This document shows positions 33,366 through 40,082 of a stretch of DNA of 40,082 nt, piece by piece. Within the stretch, counting starts at the first letter, position 1. Each line of letters begins with the position of its first letter. The DNA is from CAJXJP01 sp034111025. GTDB lineage: Bacteria; Patescibacteriota; Gracilibacteria; BD1-5; UBA6164. A program made the translations under genes and the position numbers. Under the pieces are notes generated by a model that worked only from the letters and a program-made list of their open reading frames with translations, did not search any database and was not told where the DNA came from. The DNA lies in NCBI GenBank assembly GCA_034111025.1, contig JAWUYB010000052.1, positions 1 to 40,082 on the forward strand, written 5' to 3'.

Positions 33366-33662
33366 TTATTTTACGATAGAGAAATCAATTTTAGCATTTG
33401 AATCTTTAAGTGTAATGTATGCTTTTTTAGAAGTTCTTTTTCTAAGTTGCATACCACCTTTTTTTCCATGCTTAAATTTTTCTCTAGTATTTACAATATT
33501 TACTGAAGCTACTTCAACTCAATAGATTTCAGATGTTGCTTTTTTTACATCAATTTTAGTTGCATCTGGTGCAATTTCAAAAACATAAGTATTATTTGCA
33601 ACTTCTAAGTTTGAAGTTTTTTCAGTTGTAATTGGTTTTTTTAAAATTTTAAACAATCTCAT
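33366..33662 (-). CDS. rplW: 50S ribosomal protein L23 (uL23)
   Basis: This 98-residue protein at the tunnel exit is the docking site for trigger factor and SRP. The pattern ILKKPITTEKTSNL (about 6-19), YVFEIAPDATKIDVKKATSEIYGVEVASVNIVN with one UGA Gly, and the basic loop REKFKHGKKGGMQLRKRTSKKAYITL agree with the family. It lies between rplD and rplB as usual. Confidence 0.97.
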
Positions 33663-33682
33663 TTTTCAATTTTTTTTAGAAA

Positions 33683-34306
33683 TTATTTTGCAAGAGCATT
33701 TACAGTATCTAGAGAATCTTTTACAATAACAAGAGTTTTGTATTTAAGAATATCTTTTATATTTAAATAGTCTGCAAGAATAGTTTTTACATATGGTAAA
33801 TTAGCTGCTGTTCTTTCAATAGATTTATCTTTTGAAGGCAATGCAAGTAATATATTTTTTTCATATGGTAGTTTATTACAAACTGCAACCATATTTTTAG
33901 TTTTAGCATCAGATAAATCAATTTTATCTACTATAATTAGTTGGTTATTAGCTAACTTAGCTGATAGTGCACAGAATAAAGCTTTTCTTCTTTCTTTTCT
34001 ATTCATAGAAAGTGTAAAGTTAGCAGTATTTCTAGGACCAAAAGCAACTCAACCTTTTTTTCTGATAGGAGATCTAGCTGAACCAGCTCTCGCTCTACCA
34101 GTACCTTTTTGTTTATAGATTTTTCTAGTTGAACCTCTTCTTTCACCTCTTGTTTTCGTATGAGCAACAACCATTCTGTTGTTAGCTAATTGATATACAA
34201 GTGCTCTATGAATAAGTCCTTCATTAAGTTCTAATCAAAATACTGATTCGTTTAATTCAATTTCTCAAATTGTAGAACCGTTTTGATCAAATAAATTAGT
34301 TTTCAT
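33683..34306 (-). CDS. rplD: 50S ribosomal protein L4 (uL4)
   Basis: This 207-residue protein has a globular domain on the surface and a long loop reaching into the exit tunnel. The loop is clear: KTRGERRGSTRKIYKQKGTGRARAGSARSPIRKKGG (about 51-86), then FGPR. I chose the ATG at 34306 rather than the internal Met101; the earlier part contains three UGA Gly. In E. coli L4 represses its own operon by binding the leader; a structured leader is present here too (34955-34997), but whether L4 binds it is not known. Confidence 0.97.
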
Positions 34307-34328
34307 CTTTATGATCAATAATTAACAA

Positions 34329-34925
34329 TTAAAAAATTACTCTAACGAATGAATTTCTAGCACCTGGAACTCATCCTCTAACACCAACTACTGACATGTC
34401 AGTATTCACAAGTTCAACAGGAATTTTTTTAATTGTAACTGCAATATCACCATGATGACCGTGCATCTTTTTCCCTTTGTGAGTTCTTGTTGGTTTTCTA
34501 TTACCAATAGAACCTAATGCTCTATGGAATTTAGAACCGTGAGATCCTGGTCAACCGTGAAAATTATGTTTTTTCATCGCACCAGTAAAACCTTTACCTT
34601 TTGAAGTTCCTTGAATTTCAATAGTTACACCTTCTAATACAGAAGCCGGTATTAAATCACCAGTTTTATATTTTTCAGTATCTCCATCTACTAATGGGAA
34701 TTCTTCAATTTTTGAAAAAGCACTTTTATTCAGTGTAACTTTTCCTTCCGCTAATTCAGTTTCAGTTGAAACAACTCAAACTATCATAGCATCATATCAA
34801 TCTCTTTCGAGAGTCTTAAAACCTACTACTTTTAGAGTTGGGATTTTTAATAAAGTAACTGGGATGAATTTATCATCTTTAATTACTCTAGTCATTTCCA
34901 ACTTTGTAGCAATGATTCATGCCAT
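34329..34925 (-). CDS. rplC: 50S ribosomal protein L3 (uL3)
   Basis: This 198-residue protein binds 23S rRNA early in assembly, near the peptidyl transferase centre. The start MAGIIATKLEMTRV has UGA as codon 3 (usual MxGLIGKKxGMT). The extended loop shows GTSKGKGFTGAMKKHNFHGGPGSHGS (about 105-130), where the modified Gln of other bacteria is replaced by a Lys-Lys-His. The end has MHGHHGDIAVT. This is the first gene of the operon here: rpsJ (S10), normally in front of it, is not in the window. Confidence 0.97.
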
Positions 34926-34954
34926 AACAAAATTTTTGTTAACAAAATAAGTCA

Positions 34955-34997
34955 GAGGTTAAACATTCTTTATATATAAAGCGTTTAACTTAACCTC
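34955..34997 (-). promoter_or_regulatory. Structured 5' leader of the rplC operon with alternative stems
   Basis: GAGGTTAAAC (34955-34964) can pair either with GTTTAAC (34983-34989, 7 pairs) or with TTAACCTC (34990-34997, 8 pairs); both cannot form fully together. A palindrome CTTTATATATAAAG (34968-34981) forms the inner hairpin. Another palindrome, TTTTGTTAACAAAA, lies just before the rplC start (about 34934-34947). The leader predicted from the promoter at 35038-35065 is about 105 bases. The pattern fits a ribosomal protein autoregulatory leader. Confidence 0.5.
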
Positions 34998-35037
34998 CAA
35001 AAAAACTTTTCGTGATATTTTCTTAAAAAGCCTCGGG

Positions 35038-35065
35038 ATTATATGACTATCTTTTTTTTTGTCAA
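35038..35065 (-). promoter_or_regulatory. Consensus promoter of the rplC ribosomal operon
   Basis: TTGACA (35065-35060), a 16-base spacer with an A-run, and TATAAT (35043-35038) match the sigma-70 consensus in all twelve positions. A G+C-rich CCCGAGG follows the -10 box as the discriminator, unusual in this A/T-rich sequence and typical of ppGpp-sensitive promoters of translation genes. The expected start of transcription is near 35031. Confidence 0.8.
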
Positions 35066-35094
35066 ATAGAAATTTTTGTATATTAATTCTAAAA

Positions 35095-35196
35095 TTAAAC
35101 CGGACACTTTATGATAAAAATAAAAGTATCCGCTATACTAAATAAACCCCGGGAATAAAATACTAATTTCAAGTATTTATTCCCGAGGTCTGTGTA
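35095..35196 (-). ncRNA. Candidate two-hairpin small RNA or upstream leader
   Basis: Two hairpins lie between the divergent rplC and pheS promoters, outside both predicted transcripts. Hairpin 1 (35147-35188) pairs CCTCGGGAATAAATACT with AGTATTTTATTCCCGGGG (minus strand, one bulge). Hairpin 2 (35101-35132) pairs CGGATACTTT with AAAGTGTCCG. In each stem the one imperfect position is G-U on the minus strand but A-C on the plus strand, which points to a minus-strand RNA. A promoter-like pair of boxes stands just upstream (35203-35230), and a T-rich stretch (GGTTTAATTTT) follows hairpin 2. No known RNA family was recognised. Confidence 0.4.
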
Positions 35197-35202
35197 ATTA
35201 TA

Positions 35203-35230
35203 AATATAACTTTTTTTACCTTTAGCTCAA
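35203..35230 (-). promoter_or_regulatory. Putative promoter of the two-hairpin element
   Basis: TTGAGC (35230-35225), a 16-base spacer and TATATT (35208-35203) resemble a sigma-70 promoter directed toward the hairpins. The start would be near 35196, just before hairpin 1. Random matches are easy in A/T-rich DNA, so the call is weak. Confidence 0.35.
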
Positions 35231-35280
35231 ATTAAGTGTAAAATATTGCATATATATATAGGTAAAATAATTTCTTGAAA

Positions 35281-35308
35281 TTGACTCTAAAACTAAAACT
35301 CATATAAT
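35281..35308 (+). promoter_or_regulatory. Promoter of pheS
   Basis: TTGACT (35281-35286), a 16-base spacer and TATAAT (35303-35308) match the consensus in eleven of twelve positions. ACGCG follows the -10 box. The leader would be only about 28 bases, so no T-box or attenuator fits between promoter and start. Confidence 0.75.
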
Positions 35309-35342
35309 ACGCGAAAATTAGATTTTAAATGCACTAGAAACT

Positions 35343-36410
35343 ATGCAAAATAAATTAAACGAATTAAAAAAAATATTTTCTGAAGAATTAGAAAATATCA
35401 ACACTCAAGAATTACTTGAAACACTCGAAAAAGAGCTCTTAGGTAAAACAGGAAAACTTAAAGCAATACTTGCTGGTATTAAAGATCTTTCAACAGAAGA
35501 AAAGAAAATAATCTGACCTGAAGCAAATAAATTAAAAGTTTTTATGGAATCAGAAATTTCTCAAAAATTTACTAAATTAGAAGAAGAAAAATTTGCTAAA
35601 ATGGAAAAAGAAGAAGCATTAGATGTAACACTTCAGTACACATCAGAACAAAAAGGACATAAACATCCTATAAGTATAACATCTAACTTATTAGAAGAAA
35701 TATTTATTTCACTATGATTTAAAATAGAAGATGGTCCTCAAGTTGAGGATGAAAATCATAATTTTGATAAACTAAATATCCCCGATAACCATCCAGCTAG
35801 AGATGTATGGGATACATTCTGGATATCAGATGATATTAATAAATCTAAAGACTCTGGGAAAAAAAATCTACTCAGAACGCATACTTCACCTGTTCAAATT
35901 AGAACAATGTTAAAATGAGAGCTCCCAATAAAAATTGTGGTTCCATGAAGAGTATTTAGATACGAACAAGAAGATGCAAGACACACTTGTAACTTCTATC
36001 AATTAGAATGACTTGTTGTTTGAGAAAAAGTTACTTTTTGAGATTTAAAAGGTACACTTGAAACAGTTATGAGAAAACTACTTTGAGAAAAAACTGAATT
36101 AAGATTTAGACCTAGTATCTTCCCATTTACTGAGCCAAGTGCTGAAATAGATGTTTCATGTCAAATATGTTCAGGGGCTGGTCAAGTTAAATGAAAAAAA
36201 TGTTCTATGTGTTCAGCTACTGGATGGGTAGAATTACTAGGGGCTGGTATGGTACATCCAACAGTTTTAGAAGGTTGTAATATAGATCCAGAAAAATATA
36301 CAGGTTTTGCATTTGGTATGTGAATCGATAGAATCGCAGCTCAAAGATTCTGAGTTTCATCAAGTAGAATGTTCTATCAATCAAAATTAAAACTCAATGA
36401 ACAGTTTTAA
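35343..36410 (+). CDS. pheS: Phenylalanyl-tRNA synthetase alpha subunit
   Basis: This 355-residue class II synthetase subunit carries the active site of the PheS2PheT2 enzyme. The N-terminal coiled coil (1-95) contains LGKTGKLKAIL, which binds tRNA. HPISI marks the catalytic start; motif 2 shows RTHTSPVQIRTM and VFRYEQEDARH. FPFTEPSAEIDV (about 260-271) binds phenylalanine; GFAFGMGIDRIAA (about 322-334) is motif 3. Between them lies an insertion with four cysteines (C273, C276, C287, C290; CxxC-x10-CxxC) that looks like a zinc ribbon, followed by GWVELLGAGMVHP. pheT does not follow: a terminator does, so the beta subunit must be coded elsewhere. Confidence 0.97.
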
Positions 36411-36416
36411 AGAAAT

Positions 36417-36448
36417 AAAAAAGTATTTTTAGAAATACTTTTTTTGTT
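36417..36448 (+). terminator. Terminator of pheS
   Basis: AAAAAAGTATTT / AAATACTTTTTTT around a TTAG loop, seven bases after the stop, ends in a T-run. The following space to 36665 is A/T-rich; it shows a TATAAT at 36551-36556 without a matching -35, and nothing else recognisable. Confidence 0.85.
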
Positions 36449-36665
36449 TCCTGTTTTGAATTTTCAAAATATTAAATAAATATAAATCCACTATTTTGAG
36501 AGAAATAAATCTGAATTCTTTATGGATTAAATCTGGATAATTAGTTTAAATATAATATTAGAGCTGATATGTCAATTTCTTTATCTTATCAAACTTTCTC
36601 TTGCGTTAAAAATATATCAAAATATAGTATCAAAGCATATTATAAAAGTATTTAAATATAAAAAA

Positions 36666-37349
36666 ATGTTTATAAAAGAATTAAAAAAATTTTCTCGTGA
36701 AAATTGGTGGGTTTATTTATTGTTAATAATAGCATTATTAATTGTATATTTAACATGAAAATGAAACCTTATAGAAATTTTATTTTTATTCTTATTAAAT
36801 TTTTTATGAAATTTATTTGTAATGGTAGCAATGTGAAACTATCAAGCTAAAAATAATAAAATAGGTTCTATTTATCATTTAGCTTGTACACTTACTTTTA
36901 CAGTTATGTCTATTTATTGAGCTTTATTTTTGGACCAATTCCAATATATTTTATGGCAAATTACATATTTAATTGCCGCAATAAAAGCAATTACTTATTA
37001 TAATTTAAATAAAGATATAAAAGTATTTAATGCATCAACAGTATGAGTAATAAATATAATATTGATTTGATTATTTTTATATTTATTCAATTTTGATTTA
37101 TACTCTACCATTCAAGCTATTTGATTTACATTAGTAACAACTTGATTAGTTAGTATAAATGATAGATTTAGGTTTTATATGAGTTTATTCTGAGTTTTCT
37201 TTATAACATTAGGGTCATTCCTAATAACATGAGATCTTTATATTAACAATAACGGTGATTGATTATGAATATCATTATGATATTTTTTACTTACCATGAG
37301 TGTGTTAATATACCATATTAAATTACTTCCAAAATATATAAAAAAATAA
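36666..37349 (+). CDS. Multi-pass membrane protein, possibly PnuC-like
   Basis: The 227-residue protein consists of seven or eight hydrophobic helices with short loops, after a basic N-terminus (MFIKELKKFSREN). Glycines within helices are mostly UGA. The repeated pattern of a helix with Gly, then aromatic residues and Gln (FLDQFQYILWQITYLIAA, about 93-110) faintly recalls PnuC-type vitamin transporters for nicotinamide riboside, whose size is similar. The evidence is weak and no signature Trp-Gln-rich motif is complete. It is the first gene of an operon with a WecA-like transferase (7 bases on), a prepilin-like gene and fmt, so an envelope role is also possible. Confidence 0.6.
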
Positions 37350-37356
37350 TATACCT

Positions 37357-38445
37357 ATGTTAGACTACTTCTTATTATTAATATTGTCTATATTAATTTG
37401 ATTTACAACTATATATAGCTTTAAAAAACTATATTTTAAATTAAACATATTAGACAATCCAAAAAAATACAATCTAAAAAGAGATCCTATTCCATATAGT
37501 ATGTGAGTAGTATTTTTTGTATCTTTCTTTATAATGAGTTTTTTTCTCACTCAACTATGATACTTAGAATATAATTTTAAACTTGGTCTTATTTGGGTAT
37601 TTTGATTTTTTATAACAGCTATTAGTTTTTTAGATGATAGGTTAGAAGTAAGTGCTAAAATAAGGTTATTTTTTCAAATATTAATTTGAGCAATTATATG
37701 AATAACCTCTATAAAAATCTGATATATCAGTAATGTATTTTGATGAATTATTAACTTAGAAACTTACTTTATAGAACTCTATAATATAAAAATTTATATT
37801 ATCCCGCTCATATTTACAATTATATGGTATGTATTTATATTTAATGCACTTAATTGGACAGATGGGATACAGTGAAATACTTCTTGAATAAGTATAATTT
37901 CATTCTTTATATTGTTCTTATTATGATTAATATTATTCTATAGGGATAATTATCTGGAAGGTATAAAAAATGCTCAGTTTATTATGACTATTTCTATAAT
38001 ATTGGTATGAATTATAATTCCTTTTTGGTATTATGATTTTAATCAAAAAATACTCATGTGAGATAGCTGAACTATGTTTCTATGATTTATGTTAGCTACA
38101 TTAGCAATAATAGCATGATGAAAAATAGCTACAGTATTAGTAGTTTTTTGAATCTATAGTGTAGATGCTGTATATGTTCTTATTAGAAGACTTTTAAATA
38201 AAAAAAATCCTCTTTCTTGAGATTTTTCTCACTTACATCATAGATTACTAGATTTATGATTAGAAAGAAAAAATGTATTATATCTTATATATGCATTGTC
38301 GCTATTCTTTGGTCTTACAGGTTTATTTTTAGATAAAACATGAAAAATAATAGTGTTTTGTTTTATAATAATAATAGTAGTTTTTATTAACAAAATAGTA
38401 GAAGCTTGAATTAAATGAAAAGAAAAAATTCTTCTAAAAAAATAA
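37357..38445 (+). CDS. WecA/MraY-family polyprenyl-phosphate sugar-1-phosphate transferase
   Basis: This 362-residue integral membrane enzyme has about ten helices. It transfers a sugar-1-phosphate from a UDP-sugar to a polyprenyl phosphate, the first membrane step of cell-wall or surface-glycan synthesis. Key motifs: FLDDR (about 89-93, the DDxxD-like metal site), NALNWTDG (163-170), GDSG (235-238, both Gly are UGA) and HLHHR (292-296), the His-rich loop found in the WecA/TagO/WbpL branch. MraY proper has a different sequence at this last loop, so a priming enzyme for surface glycan is more likely than MraY. It may feed the glycosyltransferase and ligase-like proteins coded at the left end. 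Confidence 0.92.
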
Positions 38446-38446
38446 T

Positions 38447-39124
38447 ATGATTAAAACAGCCTTTACACTCGTTGAAATAATAGTAAGTATAACAATAATT
38501 GCTCTCATATCAGCGAGCTGAGTATTTTATTTTCATGATTTTATTTGAAAACAAGAAATAGCAATTCATATTAATGATTTTCAAAATAATATCTCCAAAT
38601 TAAATAATGATGTAAAAAATCATAATATATTTGATTATGTTATTAATTTTGATAAAAATTCTCATTGATATACAATATCAAAAAATAATATATGAAGCGA
38701 CTATTTACAAAATGTTCAATTTGATACAATAAACAATAATTGAAGTGTTTCTATTCTTCCATCAATAAATAATATTTGGGAAATAAAAATATATTCTTGA
38801 AATAAAAAAATAGACCAGGTTACAAGAAATTGAACTGATATAATAAATATAGATATTGATAAAGATACGATAATAAATTGATTTTTATCATGATCTACAT
38901 TGAATACTGTTAGTTTTAATTTTTTAAATAACATAGATTATTCAAAAACAAAAAATATTTATATACTAGACATATTAGACAGTTCAATGGTTTCTTATAA
39001 TTCTCTATCTATAGAGAATATAAACTGAAAAATAAAATACCTAAACAATTCTACAGAATTAACAAAACCCATGATAATTCTTTTTGAAAAAAACTGAATT
39101 GAAGATAGATTAGAACTTAATTAA
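38447..39124 (+). CDS. Type IV prepilin-like protein
   Basis: This 225-residue protein begins MIKTAFTLVEIIVSITIIALISA, a class-III prepilin signal and hydrophobic helix in which Phe6 would be the first mature residue and Glu10 the conserved Glu5. The residue before the cleavage site is Ala instead of the usual Gly. The rest is an Asn/Ile/Asp-rich globular part without Cys. It is probably a minor pilin or pseudopilin of a type IV pilus or type II-like system, processed by a prepilin peptidase. It starts one base after the stop of the WecA-like gene and is followed six bases on by fmt, so all are probably co-transcribed. No other pilus genes are seen near it. Confidence 0.85.
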
Positions 39125-39130
39125 AAATAT

Positions 39131-40082
39131 ATGAAAATAGCATTCTTTGGAACTTGAGATTTTAGTAAAAATATTCTTAAATGAATATTACAAGATACTT
39201 CAATAGAAGTTTCACTTGTTGTAAGTCAACCTGATAAACATATTTGAAGAAAAAAAATACTTACTCCTACCGCAGTGAAATTATTAGCACAAGAACATAA
39301 TATACCTGTACTTCAACCTGAAAAATTAAGAAAAAATGAAGAGTTTTTTCAAGAATTAAAAAATTTAAATTTAGATTTTATAATCGTAGTAGCTTATGGT
39401 AAAATTGTACCTGTTGAGGTTTTAAAGGCTCCAAATAAAGCTTGTATAAACATTCACTGAAGTATACTACCAGCATACCGTTGAGCATCTCCTATTCAAG
39501 AAGCAGTGAAAAATTGAGATACAAAAACATGATTAACGATTATGTATATGTCTAAATGAATGGATGAATGAGATATTTTAAAAATTCAAGAAGTTGATAT
39601 AAATAGAGATGATACAAGCTTAGATATTTTTAATAAATTTGAAAAAATATGATCTCAACTTCTTATTAATACTTTACAATGAATCGTAAAGTGATCTATA
39701 ATATGAGAAAAACAAGATGATAGACTTGCAACTTATTGTTCAAAAATTGAAAAAGAAGATGGTTTAATAGATTTTAATAAATCTGCTCAAGAAATATATA
39801 ATATACACAAAGCTTATAAAACTTGGCCTGGAATATTTACAAAATACAACGATAAAAAGTTTTCTGTAGAAGAATGTGATTTTATTAATACAGAAATACT
39901 CGAAGAATGAGTCTTTGAAATATGAGATATTATTGAGTATTCTGATAATTCAAAAGACTCTATTTGAGTAGCTTGTGGTTCTTGAATTCTTCTTTTAGAA
40001 AAAATAAAACTTGAATGAAAGAAATCTATGGATATAAATAGTTTTATAAATGGAAATAAATATTTTCTTGATTATAATTTTA
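39131..40082 (+). CDS. fmt: Methionyl-tRNA formyltransferase (partial at right edge)
   Basis: 317 codons are visible before the window ends; the family has about 310 residues, so only the last few are missing. The enzyme puts the formyl group on initiator Met-tRNA, later removed by the deformylase at 24199. MKIAFFGTGDFS (1-12) is the Rossmann start, VVSQPDKHIGRKK (about 30-42) holds the tRNA loop region, VVAYGKIVP precedes NIHGSILPAYRGASP (107-121) with catalytic Asn107 and His109, and MDEGDIL carries the catalytic Asp (about 145). The C-terminal OB-fold domain (from about 205) includes KTWPGIFTKY. UGA encodes the Gly of HGS and of YRGASP. Confidence 0.96.

Noticed and set aside
35066..35342. 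T-box riboswitch before pheS
   Set aside because: The T-box consensus (GGGUGGNACCGCG-type) is absent and the predicted pheS promoter lies downstream of the hairpins, leaving a leader of about 28 bases.
37365..38934. Minus-strand ORFs of 61 and 72 codons
   Set aside because: Antisense shadows of the WecA-like and prepilin-like genes.
1..40082. Many apparent pseudogenes with in-frame UGA
   Set aside because: UGA sits at conserved Gly positions in essential genes, frames stay intact over full family lengths, and UAA/UAG occur only at ends. Selenocysteine or readthrough cannot explain hundreds of sites.

Overview
The window comes from a very A+T-rich bacterium in which UGA is read as glycine and only UAA and UAG stop translation (genetic code 25). 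This fits the Gracilibacteria (BD1-5) / Absconditabacteria (SR1) group of the candidate phyla radiation. UGA falls where families demand glycine: the Walker A loop of RuvB, the GVGLAAPQ and EGCLS motifs of peptide deformylase, codon 2 of ribosomal protein S3, and the FEGGQ motif of L15. Read with UGA as a stop, nearly every gene looks shattered; read as Gly, all are intact. The set of ribosomal proteins (no L30 between S5 and L15) also fits this radiation. I could not tell Gracilibacteria from Absconditabacteria by reading alone.

Layout. 1-6.8 kb: a coiled-coil membrane protein running off the left edge (minus), then plus-strand surface genes: a family 4 glycosyltransferase, an O-antigen ligase/polymerase-like membrane protein, an 873-residue secreted protein carrying a pseudopilin-like block, and a small secreted protein. 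6.8-19.25 kb: one uninterrupted minus-strand gene of 12,417 nt coding for a 4,138-residue secreted protein with Ig-like, FG-GAP-like and calcium-loop segments. 19.4-23.9 kb: a minus-strand operon ruvB, uridine kinase-CYTH fusion, FemAB-like transferase, serS. 24.2-24.7 kb: def (plus). 24.77-34.9 kb: secY and a merged S10-spc ribosomal protein operon (minus; rplC to rplO, 19 genes). 35.3-36.4 kb: pheS (plus). 36.7-40.1 kb: a plus-strand operon of a membrane protein, a WecA/MraY-like transferase, a prepilin-like protein and fmt (cut by the right edge).

How it fits together. Housekeeping translation and secretion genes (ribosomal proteins, SecY, SerS, PheS, Def, Fmt) are interleaved with cell-surface functions: glycan assembly, pilin-like proteins and a giant exported protein. 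This would suit a small host-attached or predatory cell, though lifestyle is inference. Most intergenic spaces carry clear hairpin terminators, several shared by converging genes, and almost no start codon has a visible Shine-Dalgarno sequence.

The most unusual non-coding signals are a two-hairpin element between the divergent rplC and pheS promoters, whose stem variants pair as G-U only on the minus strand, and a terminator-like hairpin inside the apparent 5' leader of the giant gene. No tRNA, rRNA, CRISPR array, insertion sequence or origin was recognised.
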